A model generated the notes under the pieces. That model was not told the DNA's origin. It saw nothing but the letters and a program-made list of their open reading frames with translations, and ran no database searches. From positions 1,352,001 through 1,416,000 of the forward strand of contig JAMWFC010000113.1 of the NCBI GenBank assembly GCA_027475525.1: a stretch of DNA of 64,000 nt. The letters run 5' to 3'. Position numbers and translations under genes: made by a program. Of this stretch, positions 21,580 through 34,479 are shown piece after piece (the first letter of the stretch is position 1; the number at the start of each line of letters is the position of its first letter). The DNA comes from Macrolepiota albuminosa. Lineage: Eukaryota > Basidiomycota > Agaricomycetes > Agaricales > Agaricaceae.

Positions 21580-22578
21580 ATGACCGTGACGCGTCACGCG
21601 ACTCCAATGGCCAAGCAGGTTCATCATCTTCTACTCCCGGAAATCCTTGGTTTTTCGCCACAGCTCCTCCTCGACGACATTATCAACATTGCAAACAATG
21701 CTGTTCAGGACGGCGTCAACGGCATGGAAGAGTTTCTCGAGAAATGGGTCGAGGCACGCGCAGAGCGGCAGACAGACGATTGGGATAGCACACAGGAGGT
21801 AGAGCAGGGCTTGGTTGCGTTTCAGACATTGCTCGAACATCATACCGACATCGCGTTTGACTTTTTTGAGGCGTGGTCTCTTAGAAATATCTTTGCCATC
21901 CCCCCAGACTTGCCCATCGTGGTCCCGCATCAGCAGAATCTGGACTTGACATACCCACCAGAGAGGGAGCAGGAGTGTCTGAATGAACTGGAGCAGCTTA
22001 GGAAGCAGCTTGATAATGTGCGTACGATCTCGCGCTTCTGCCGCTCACACTGGATTAATATATACGATCAGGAACGGAGACTACGAAGGTGGTATCTACA
22101 TGGCCTCAAAGTATCTGAACGAAGACGTAGGCGCGAAGAGGCGAATCTTGAAAGACTGGCTCTTCTCATGTCACCCTCCCTCGACGTCTTGCACGCTCTC
22201 CCACCCAAGCTCATGGCCATGTACATCGCTGTAGCTGGTCTACCATGTCACCCTCCCTCGACGTCTTGCACGCTCTCCCACCCAAGCTCATGGCCATGTA
22301 CATCGCTGTAGCTGGTCTACCCCACTCGACGCGTCGACTGTTACCTCGTTGGCCCATGATCCAGGAAAACGCGAGTGGGAAACAAGCGCGACGGATACAA
22401 GAACTGGGCAGTTGCCCAACTACTTGACAAGACAGGCGAGGCAGGTGGAAAGTCGGTGGTGGATACCTTGACGGAGCGTGTCCATGAAATCGGGCGAGCG
22501 GAGCAGCTGCGGATGGCTGTCGAGGCAATGGTAGGAATGAGGGCGGACCTGGATGCCGTCGGCTCGAGAGAGGGATGA
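21580..22578 (+). CDS. MIS12: Kinetochore protein Mis12/Mtw1
   Basis: The N-terminal domain (LLLPEILGFSPQLLLDDIIN, then GMEEFLEKW and HHTDIAFDFFEAWSLRNIFAIP) is diagnostic for Mis12, a subunit of the inner-kinetochore MIND complex. My model is 21580-22017, 22072-22220, 22365-22578, 266 residues, ending with GYKNWAVAQLLDKTG and a final helical segment. The first intron (54 bp) is in frame and could be retained. The second intron spans an exact 77-bp tandem duplication (22168-22321). With the donor in copy 1 the intron is 144 bp, and it would be 67 bp without the duplication, so the protein is unaffected. The alternative start 21607 is possible. Confidence 0.8.
22168..22321 (+). repeat. Exact 77-bp tandem duplication (1 of 7)
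   Basis: Copies 22168-22244 and 22245-22321 are identical. It straddles the end of exon 2 and the start of intron 2 of MIS12. The identical period at six other unrelated sites points to an assembly join. Confidence 0.95.
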
Positions 22579-22642
22579 GTGTTGCTTGGTTCGATCTTTG
22601 TGTGTATTATTCTTTCTTATGTATCTGTATATTGCGTGTTGG

Positions 22643-23435
22643 TTAGCCCTCCATGACGGCCTCCGGTGTTGATTCGTTCATCTCATTTGCAAGAGTCCCA
22701 TTCTTTGCGGCTCGTTCACGTTTCTTCATCCGCATCTTGGCAGATTTGGAGAGCTTTCGGATGGTCGGCGGCTGGTAGCTAGGTCAAGTTCACTCTGGTG
22801 TACCAAGCATCTAAGAGACATGAGACGCACGTTGCACCGCGTTCAGCAAGTTCAGGCAAGGCGTTTAGAGACAGTGTGATTTTCATAAATGGTGTCATCT
22901 TCAACTTCACACTAGAGGTCAAAGAATCAGGGTCTGATGTTGAAAGAAAAGGTAGGGACATACTGATTTTTGCCACTGAGAGCCCTCTGAATCTCTACAG
23001 CCCTGTCCTCCTCGACAGTCGTTTCAAGGCTCTCAAGGCAGCCAATTTCATTGTATTGGTGCAGTCCTGCAAGTCGTGGAGAGCGTTTTGCCTCGAGAGA
23101 TTTGATAAACTCGCGTTTTACAATTTCAACCACGCTGAGAAGTCGCGGGACAGCGGTCGTGGCCTTTGATAGTTTAGGTGTGGTGCCATCGGGTTTACGA
23201 GCAGTCTCTGTAGGGACTTTTGGTGTTGCAGGGAGCGTATGGAAAACTATTGGTCTATCTTCGTTAGTCTATCCACAGTACGTCAAATTATCTAACGCGA
23301 TGGAATGGAGTCGAGATAACGAGCCTCGAGAAAGTTGAGTGCGAATGAGACCCAGTGTTGTATCTTTCCGTTGTCGGTTATCCTGATGGAATGAGGACCT
23401 GAGCCTGCGACGGGCACAGTCTGAGCCTCTGTCAT
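22643..23435 (-). CDS. Alba-like nucleic-acid-binding protein (possible RNase P/MRP subunit)
   Basis: Exons 23435-23325, 23268-22964, 22911-22831 and 22778-22643 join in phase to 210 residues. The first intron has a GC donor (GCTCGT...GGATAG). Features: DNGKIQHWVSFALNFLE at the start, RPIVFHTLPATPK, an Alba-like helix region PRLLSVVEIVKREFIKSLE, LAGLHQYNEIG, and a basic C-terminus (KLSKSAKMRMKKRERAAK). Alba-type folds in fungi occur in Pop6/Pop7 subunits of RNase P/MRP and in other RNA-binding proteins, which fits the basic tail, but I cannot name the subunit. Convergent with MIS12 (64 bp between stops) and divergent from APC2 (118 bp between starts). Confidence 0.65.
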
Positions 23436-23553
23436 TCTCACTATAGTGATGAGAAGAGGTTTATTTCGACCAAGATAGAGGTTTGGAGTAGGATTCGACG
23501 GTGGCAGTGCACATTGTTCCCTCCTTCAAGCCAATCTCGTTGCGCCATACAGA

Positions 23554-26500
23554 ATGGCGACCGATGCTCTTCGCGCGCAGGTAGCGTCTAAATGGCAAGA
23601 CGCTTTCACGCGTTTGAACCACGGCGAACCTGGCATCTCTGGGCTCATGGCGTTCAGCCAAGTACGCGTCGGTTTTGTATGTCAAGCCTCTCTGATCCTC
23701 GACAGGCTTGGAATCTTGCTACTGACTTTCTCCGGCCGAAAGATATCTCGGAACAGAAGAATCAACACAGTGCGTCTATTGCCCTGTTGGCTGTGGTGGT
23801 AACAGGGTTGACGATCGAAACAAGATATGAACACTGTCCGTGCGGCGTTAACCATGGTGAATAATTGTCGTAGGCTACCTGCTTTGTTGGAGAACTTTCT
23901 TGGTGAGTAGCCTGTATAGAGATGCCCCAAAAGCCAGGCTAATTTGTTCAAAGAGGACCTGCGCAAGTCATACCATCTCGTTACCGCTGATGTTACTCAG
24001 TACTTGCAAGAATACGAGGTACTTGATGAGTATGCGATGCCGTTGATTCTTTCTAATGTGTTCCCAAGGCTTCTGAAGATGGTGACACGTCCATAATATT
24101 ACGTCTGATATATCGATTATTGGAGTGGTATAATGCATGGTCACCCCCGTCAGAGTGTGTTTGACCTTTCTGTCCACACTTATGCCGCTGACGGTCCTAG
24201 GCTGGGTCCGACGGTGCTTTCTGCATATACCCTCAACTTCCAGACCCATCTCTTTTCTGCACTCCCTCCAAACTTTACGTCTGCATTCAAAGCCCTCTGT
24301 AACTCTTCCTTGCCCTCAAACGAAAACGACAACATATCCCTTCCTGAAGCACGAGAACTACGTTTGTGGGCTGCGTTTGAAACTCTCGGGCTGCTTGACA
24401 GATACGAGTACATCGTGGCGAGTGTAGGGTACGAGCATATTGAACGTTATGTGCTGGACGTGTGTACGGGGTCGTGGTCGAAACCCATGTTGGAGGACCT
24501 GAGAACGTGGATGTCTGATAAGATGGTTTCATGGATGCTGCTACCTTATGCCCGAGGAGCTACCAGTTGTATGTTGACATCATTTTTGGATGTTCAGTTC
24601 CTCAATAGACCCGACAGCGGAGCAGGCTCGTACTATGTTGATGGGAGTGGGTGCGCGATTTGATTTCCATATGAACAAGACTCTGTGTGATCTTCGGTAA
24701 GTCCTCACCTCCGTCCTCGTAATCTTTTTCTGAATGGAAACCAGGACAAGGGAGATCTTTGATATCATCATCGACTTTCCTGACTCGATGGGTGCCCTGC
24801 AAGATTTGAAGGTTTGACTTCCTTGACCTACACTTGGAAACAGTGCTTGGACGAAGCTTCTAGGACTGTTTGCAGCGTGTCGATCAAAGATCCGCACTCG
24901 TGCAAACCCTGCGGAAAGCGTTAGTGATATCCCTGGTTAGAGTATTAAAGTGATCTGACTTGCCATAGGAATCAAAAACGGCTTCTCCACCCGGGCGCTG
25001 ACACGAAACTCATTCTTTCACAATATGTTGCGACGATAAAGTGTCTGCGGATAATAGACCCTCCAGGGGTGTTGCTTTTCAAAGTTGCTGATCCCATAAG
25101 GAGATATTTGAGGTAACATCTTCAAGTCTCGTAATTGAAATTGATCTGATTGACCTCAGAGAACGACCCGATACAATCAGGAGTATTGTTGCCAACCTCG
25201 TTGGCGACGATGACGGTGGTGACTCACTTGTGGATGAAAATGAGCCGATTCAACCGTTACAGCAACCTGATGTGGAAGATTATAGTGACCCAAATTGGGA
25301 GCCAGAACCTGTTGACGCTGGTCCAGGTAGGTTAAGCTTCTAGTGATAAAAATAATTTATATCTTCATTTTTCCCCCGCAGATTTCAGAACTAACAAGCC
25401 GAGCGATGTTATTAGTACTCTCGTCAGTATCTACGACTCAAAAGACCTTTTCGTAAAAGAGCTGCAAGTACTACTTGCCCAACGATTGTTGGCGATTACG
25501 GATGACGAGAGCGACAAGGTAGAACGTGAGGTAAGAATACATGCTCGTATTTGTTTTCGAAACAAAAGAATGAAACCTCGTCTGATCATCCTTAGCGACG
25601 TAACATCGAGATCCTCAAGATTCGATTCGGTGAAGCCGCGCTTCAAGTGTGCGAGGTCATGTTGAAGGACATGACAGATTCGAAACGTATTGACGGCCAT
25701 GTGCAGTCTCGACAAGCTGTCAGGGCACCTATTATCATCCTTTCTGTGTCAGCACTTACCGTATCCTAGTCCACTGTCCATCCCACAATAATATCCAAAC
25801 ACTTCTGGCCGGCCCTGGAATCAAGTGATATCATCATGCCTGGCCAATTTCAGAAGTAAGTTCGTCAATCTTGGATGTGAACCTTCTAATTTAATTTTTG
25901 CTGGCTACAGACTGCAAGAACAATACTCGCAAGAGTTCAATATCTTCAAGCCAGATAAGAAGCTGCGCTGGTTACCTCACCTTGGAAAGGTACATTTGGA
26001 GCTTCAACTGGATGATCGGGTAATTGAGGCCGATGTGCCGCCTCTTGAAGCTGCTTTTATCGAACTCTTCTCGGAGAAAAGTGCGCTCAGGTGTTGACAC
26101 TACGATTTCTTTCTAATAACCACTGATCGATAGCTGTCTGGACTGTGGATGAGCTCATCAAAGGCGTGGGGTCGGTCAATAGAAGTGCTGCTCTTAATGC
26201 CCTTCTGACCTGGGTTGACCGTGGAGTCCTCAAGGAAGACGCCGAAGGCACGTTCCGGTTATTGGAAATTGCTGAGGAACCTTCCGCTGGCCCTTCTAGC
26301 CTTACGCGGCCTGGTAAGCCGCATCTACTGCGTAATCACCCCTTGCTCACTACTCGTAGCGGTACCCTCTGCACCTGAACTTCCTCCCGTACAAAGCGTT
26401 CAGCAACAACAAGCAGAACAAATGAAAGTCTATTGGAAGGTTCGCATATGTCTACAATCTAATTGTACTGGACTCACGATTTCAACCTTTGTTCAGTTCA

Positions 26501-26750
26501 TCGAGGGAATGCTCACAAATCTCGGCGCGCTGCCGTTGGACCGCATACAGACGATGCTGAAATATGCACCAGGTTATGATAGGTCTATCGAGCAGTTGGC
26601 TGCATTTATGGAAGCGACCGCATACAGACGATGCTGAAATATGCACCAGGTTATGATAGGTCTATCGAGCAGTTGGCTGCATTTATGGAAGCTGCGAGAA
26701 GAGAAGGGCTTGTGACCGGACGAGATGGTCAATGGAGACTTAATACTTGA
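23554..26750 (+). CDS. APC2: Anaphase-promoting complex subunit 2 (cullin-like)
   Basis: Eighteen exons: 23554-23661, 23706-23769, 23825-23902, 23954-24018, 24069-24148, 24201-24568, 24609-24696, 24745-24811, 24864-24919, 24969-25112, 25160-25326, 25382-25530, 25596-25718, 25770-25855, 25911-26080, 26134-26313, 26360-26439, 26497-26750. With one copy of the 77-bp duplication removed, the coding length is exactly 2250 nt (749 residues). The cullin homology region includes KDLFVKELQVLLAQRLL, NIEILKIRFGEAALQVCEVM, LRWLPHLGKVHLELQL. The C-terminal APC2 winged-helix domain follows (IEGMLTNLGALPLDRIQTML...GLVTGRDGQWRLN). Apc2 binds the RING subunit Apc11 in the ubiquitin ligase for mitotic exit. 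As printed, the duplication shifts the frame and stops translation about 40 codons early. Confidence 0.9.
26539..26692 (+). repeat. Exact 77-bp tandem duplication (2 of 7)
   Basis: Copies 26539-26615 and 26616-26692 are identical and lie in the last APC2 exon. 77 is not a multiple of 3, so the frame is lost. Collapsing it restores the conserved C-terminus and a stop at 26748-26750. Confidence 0.95.
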
Positions 26751-28370
26751 TTGATTCAAGTTTGAATACAAAACAACGACTACCTTGTTTCTCCTATGCT
26801 TTGCTGTGCCCTCCAGAGCGGCATAAACAGTATTTCATAAACCTTTGACCTCCGTTGTAAACATAGAGCCTTCGCCAAACGCAATCCCGTATCAATGCTC
26901 ACTTCGGTCTATTCCTCTTTCATCTCTTACATATGGGTAACCCACTAGAAGTGTGATTTTATATCTGTGACCCCCTTGGAAATTGCTCAGGTAACTCTTC
27001 GTGCTCCCAGTATCGAAAGATCCAAGAGTTCGCAGATAACTTTGTGGTCGCATTCGTACATCTTCGATAGGTATCAGCTGGTCATCATGCAGCCAGCCCA
27101 CTTTGGCAGAAATCACCACCGCAGAGCAGCTACTGTCAGCTTTGATGGAAAATTCTGCGAAAAATGTTATCATCAAGCGATGAAAGTGACATCGGAACTG
27201 GGCTCATCCCTGACATTCAATCAGACCATCATCCACAAAATGACAAGTAGATTGGATTGGCTCACTTGGTAAGGTTACTTTCCCATATAGGAACAAAGAC
27301 CCACATTGGAGCTGCGGCAGCATCTACTCGTTGCGCAGGTTCCAAGACAGGGGCTATGACAACCATAAAGTAGTTGTAGGGAGACTCTGAGTCGCAGAGG
27401 GTAATTGCTTCAGTGGGCTATATAAAGAGACCACGCAATCATCGCAAAACTATGAAATCAGAAAAAATTTTCATCCAGTTGCCACGATCATTATGCACAG
27501 CCAGTTTTCAGAATCAGATGTAGTTGGAAAAGTGGAGAAGAACCACCCCACTGTTCGCACCGAGGTTGAGTCCAGTATGATCTTAATGTGTTTTTGTTTC
27601 ATACCAAGGCACAGATTGACGGCACAAGAAATAGAATCTGGTCAATGGTTATTTGGGAGGTGGTTAGTAAGATTGAGGTGTCATCAAATTGAAGCTGGAG
27701 ACAAGACGTTTGTGGCCAGTGCACGCAAGAGATTCATAGGCTGATCCTTCCAGTACGAGACTGAGAATAGACCAATCAACATATTGACCCATTGGCTAAT
27801 TGGAGAAGAATCGATTTGAACTGGAGTGTCAATTCAAAAAAAAGAAAAAAAGAACAAAGAGAAAAAAGACTTTCAAGTACTTCGACTCCTAAGGTCCATT
27901 TCGTTGAGTTTCATGTTTTAATAGGGCTCCGGGCTCAGTGAAGGACTTGGGCCTCCACACAGAAATAGTCTCAGTTTTAGATAACATAATTGACAACCAT
28001 TGTGTTCAACCACGCAAATCTTGGTCGATAAGAATGATTGCACCAAGTGTTCCCGGTTCCCAGCAGTTACCAACATAATAACATGATTTCCAGATGAATT
28101 TCCAACACAAACAACTGCAATTTGACAACAAAACATGAGGCTACAGCGACGTTGAGGTCACAATGATCAGAAGGCTCGTTGAGGCCCTAGGTCCGTAGTA
28201 ACACACACCCACCCCACCCTAGAGCGTGCTGTCAAACGTTCTCTAAAAACGATATCCCCTACCTCCGTCCAAAGTCGAAGTCAACTCTGCAATCCAAGGA
28301 CGTTGAGATCCTATTTTCCCAATCAAGGGCTCGTTGAGGCCGTCGATAAATACGGGTATGCTCGGCACAT
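26751..28370. other. Intergenic, no supported gene
   Basis: Only short open frames without recognisable motifs (for example around 26967-27272) are present. A purine-rich A/G tract occurs near 27835-27870. I see no RNA gene. Confidence 0.4.
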
Positions 28371-30243
<1,873 letters not shown>

Positions 30244-31601
30244 TTTCGTGATGGGTGGGAGAAAGTAGGACGACTTTTTAGATTTCCACTCGACGGCTTT
30301 TTTATTTTGATGATCAGCCACGTGATCGCCGACAGTTCCAATTGCAGAAAAATGTTTCTCGTTGACAATGTCGTCGCCGTGTCGCATCGCCGAAATAGTT
30401 CAGTACAGCTGTAGCCAGCGTGGTAAAGATATAGACTGTTTTCCGATTCCTCGATTCTTTCGCATGTAAGTTTTGCAGTCACTTTCAGCCTTCTTCGTTT
30501 GTGAAACACCTCTTAGCTGCCCCGGCCGCCCGGCTGTGGAAATTACAAAGTTCGTGAAGTTTGACGAGGCCACCGGTTTGGTTCAGGTTCCTGCAGACTA
30601 TTGGTGCGTGTCCTTAGCCTGTATTTCGGCCTCAGCCTCATTCCCCTCGAGTGACGTCCAAGTCCAAGCCAAATTTTGGCGTGACATCATCCGTCATGCC
30701 TTGACAGATTCGTGCAATACCCTGCTTTTTTGTTAGACCCCAGTTCAGGTTTTCTGAAAATTGTAATCATTTCAAGTCTTCAATCTTTACTCGATTTACT
30801 TTACCTGTGATTGCTTAGAGCATCAGATCGTCCGTCTCCTGGCAATAGATTTCAGACAGGAGAGATTTGTGAAAAGTAAGCCTCTTACAAGGTCTCGTTC
30901 AATCTCTGAGCCCTTAAGTTCCTTGTTCCAGCTAATGCAATCATCATCATTGCGGATAAATCTCCCTTCGTCTCCGCGGCGCTTTCGCGATATCAATTTC
31001 CATTCTAAGCAATCATTCAGCCATCCGTCACAAGTCCGCATCAAGAACAAGCTGCGATACGTATCTACATGGGTTAATGATACATGAAGGAGCTGAGCCA
31101 CATTAAGTAGCATTTTGAACTCTGATCGAATGATTGATGTCTGTAGTGCTCGAGTCCGAGGGCCTGATGTGTTAACACTCCAAAGTTGGGTGAAGCACAT
31201 GTTTTCTACGATGTTCAATGAATCGAGTCGCACTTGGAACTTAACCCTGTTTCGATGTATTGGATCCCCATCAAGGCCGAAATTGGCATCATCATTTAGA
31301 CCTCGAGGTGTACAGCCTGTTTCTAGTGTCGTAGATCCAAAGTTTGAACGGCTCGTCTCCTTCGCAACTTTTTCTTGATCAGCTCCATGTGACATTGACC
31401 CCATCCATGCACTAAGCTACAGAAAATGCAAGATCTGCACTGCCAATCCAGACCGGGCATAAAAAGGAGCCATCTAACCTCGAAATTAATTCCATCATTT
31501 GACTCACCCTTTTACTCATAGTCACTTCCCGTCGCGACTCCGAAGCGCTTCTCATTCCTCAATTTTGAAAACAGATACACTATCCAACAGATATAATAAC
31601 A
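30244..31601. other. Intergenic, possible minus-strand ORF
   Basis: A 193-codon intronless open frame runs on the minus strand at 31404-30823. It has no motif I recognise and may be chance or a remnant. Around 30500-30600 a short plus-strand stretch (VEITKFVKFDEATGLVQVP) looks protein-like but has no visible continuation. Confidence 0.3.
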
Positions 31602-32741
31602 ATGTCGAGCTTGACTTGGCCTTCCCATTCCGGAACGAGAAGTGTAAGGTGCAATACGCCTGCTCAAAAGAATCGCAATGGTCATGAGACATACTCTCTA
31701 AGTCAACCGTTTTTTACTGTAGGTGGCCAACTCTTTCATTTATCATTGGATTGATTGTGCTCTCAGGATGGATCGTACAATATGCGGGCAGGACCATCCA
31801 GTTCTAGCGTGACTTCCAGCCTTACAGGAGCCATTGGTGAATCTATTCATCGCAGTAGCCGTTCCCCATCCGTGCGAAACGATGGTGCGCTCCACAGCAG
31901 TAATTGGACATCAAGTCAATCTGCTATGCTTCAGGGACTACCGCATTCGCCTTACCCAGGGTTCACTGGAATGACTGATTTGACCTATGATTTGTCTGTT
32001 AACAACTTTGGTTTTGAATCAACGACGATGAGAGACTCTTCTCCTGAATCCAATTCTTCAGGATCACCGAACTTTGGCAACACCATGTTTGACCCCTACT
32101 CTGGTATGCGGCACCATGGGTCCAGTTACTCTCTTTCTACACAGCCGTTACATCCGTCAATCTCTGCAGAGGATCAGCTCAGGGCCGAGCTCTTCACACT
32201 GCGTCAAAGATTACGTGAAGCCGAGGCTGAAACGGCAAGGTGTCGCGTTGCCCTGGAGGAACTGCGCACCAAGGCGACGAAGCCTTTTTGTGTTCCTACG
32301 CCACCACCTTCGGCCACTTTCCAGGAAGACTGGAAGACCCGCACGGAGATACGAACAAAAATCTTCTGTTCACTCAATCGGGCAGGAAACGCGCTGTGTG
32401 CGTGGCACGATTCCCGTCGCGAACGGCGGTCATTCCCACCACGTAATGCCCCTCCCGGATATCTCAACTGTGGATGCACTCACGAAGAGGCTCTCTTTGA
32501 GGAGAGTCTGGCTCGCCACGGTGTGGGAAGTTACCATCCAGGAGAGAGCGTCAGGATGGACCCGGCACTGCGTAACCCTTTACTGAAGCTGCTGCAGCAA
32601 CGTTATGGGTACCAGGATGGCGACTTCGAACGTAATCCGGTGACCGGAGAATGGTTGAAAGGAGAAGGCGCTGCTTACTGGCAATCTCAAATCCATGCCG
32701 GGTCGAGCTCGCGGAGACGGGGAGAGATGGACCGTCACTAA
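31602..32741 (+). CDS. Conserved protein of unknown function, Cys-containing C-terminal domain
   Basis: Exons 31602-31718 and 31767-32741 (48-bp intron) give 363 residues. The N-terminal half is Ser/Thr/Gly/Asn-rich and probably disordered. Residues about 175-210 form a coiled coil (EDQLRAELFTLRQRLREAE). The C-terminal third is compact and conserved-looking: NRAGNALCAWHDSRRERRSF, GYLNCGCTHEEALFEESLAR, then RNPLLKLLQQRYGYQDGDFE. The Cys/His spacing could bind a metal, although no standard zinc-finger pattern is met. I believe related proteins occur across agaricomycetes, but I cannot assign a role. The disordered N-terminus plus coiled coil would fit a regulatory or DNA-associated protein. Confidence 0.7.
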
Positions 32742-34159
32742 TAATCCTGTCGCTCCATTCTTGATGATTTATTATCTCAATTCTAACCCATTCTTTTCAC
32801 TTAACCCTACGCTCGTTACCTATTACATTACGTTCATTTTGTTTGACTCTGCTTTACATTTACTCCCAGACTAATGATTTCTTGCTTTTTCTTACAAAAT
32901 TACCATACAACTAATCTCGCCACTATTACTGCTTTGTATTAAACAGCACCCACGCCTTTTACGACGCGTTTCGACGAACTACAATCAGACGTGTATCACT
33001 AGTTGATCCCATGCTATTTGATGTTGTCGTTTTCATGTAGATATCCTGATCTCGCAGAAAGAGACCCTATATGTACAATGCTTAAGATAACCTGTTATTT
33101 ATACGCTGGCTAGAGATCATCTGTTACCAGAATGCGATGAGTAAGCCAATCAAAATCAGCAGCCCTGATGAAAAAATACAACAATCAAAAGTGATCAAAA
33201 TCTCTCAACACTTGTATGAAACACACAGCGTGATCATCCCCCGGTGAACCAGCTTGCTCTTGCTCATGTGACTTTTAATTTATGCAATCCAAGTAATGAT
33301 GTCCCAGGGGAAAGGTCTCGCAGATTTAGACGGAGGTGATATGTTTTGAAGGTACAAAAACTTTTGTCAGGTTCCTGAATAGACGTGTGAGCAATGGGGC
33401 GAATGAAGAAGAGGAAAGTGGAACTTCTGAGCTTTGTATGATACGTGATTGGGCATAAGCGAGTCCTCGGCATAAGTAGGTGTCAACCAATTTCGGTGGA
33501 GTGAACATTAAATAGAGATTGTCGAAATAGCCAAGCTTCAAGCGGCACTTGTGGAAACTGCCATCTTCGTACTTTGTGTGATACAGTGTACTGTGGAGGA
33601 GAGTTTCAAACTAAAAAGATGGCACTCTTTCATAATCAGCCGTGACTTTCCGGGAGTCTTCAGAAAAAAGTTCTCTTGGGACAAGTATGGTGCTGTTACG
33701 CTTAGTCCACTACCATTATAACCAATATAACACAGTGGAAATTGGACAAGTTCCCGAAATTTTCAAAATTGGCGGATTTTTTCTGTCACCTCAATTTAGC
33801 CACTTGCTCTATTTAGTAGTATAGAGTACATACCAAATGTAGTAATTTACACATCAGTTCCTAGAATCCTTCTTTTTCTGTCCAAAATGTGATTGACTTG
33901 ACGTCAATGTTCTTGTTCTCTTATGTTAAACTGTCTTTTGCATGCATGAGCCCAAGCACCTTTTGCCCACTGTTCTAGCTACTATAGCATGGGTTCTGGC
34001 CCCACTGCTCATCACCTCCATGTCCATGACATGGACTTCTATCAAAAGCACACTAGCGTAGCACACAGGTGTGGCCACAACACATTGCAACTTGGAGCTT
34101 AACAGGGGAGTAGTTTTTAAATGGTGTCAGGACACGCTGGCTGCCCCTTACTACATGTA
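32742..34159. other. Intergenic, no supported gene
   Basis: No coding frame with recognisable features. The part after about 33900 already belongs to the repeat-rich block. Confidence 0.4.
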
Positions 34160-34450
34160 TGCTGATGATGCCAACTGTGGTTGGGTGTGCTGGACATTAT
34201 GCAGTACAATGCCATCTCCAGTGCCTGGCATGTGTAGTGTGTGAGGAGTTCTGACAGGGTCCTGGTGTGCTTGAGTTAATATGATAAGATGATTTGCTAG
34301 ATAATAATGCTCTTGACACTACCTAGCAAACTGTAAGTGCCATAGCTTAGGTGAAGATATCATAAAGAGAAAGAATAGCACAACAAAATGTGCTCATAGG
34401 TGGCACCATGAATGACGAAGATGATATAGACAATGCTAGTGCCCAACTTA
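34160..34450 (+). repeat. Dispersed repeat, diverged inverted partner at 52010-52300
   Basis: About 290 bp here align, with many transitions, to the reverse complement of 52010-52300. Parts look like degenerate coding sequence, but no family was recognised. Confidence 0.6.
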
Positions 34451-34479
34451 GTGATAAAATTAGGTCAAGCAGGAGAAGA

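Noticed and set aside
22245..22427. Frameshift reading of MIS12 (single-base deletions after the duplication)
   Set aside because: A normal intron with donor GTACAT and acceptor ATCCAG joins the two frames without any base error, so frameshifts are unnecessary.
31499..31687. Alternative ORF upstream of the gene at 31602
   Set aside because: It overlaps in another frame and lacks protein-like features, whereas the 31602 frame joins exon 2 in phase.
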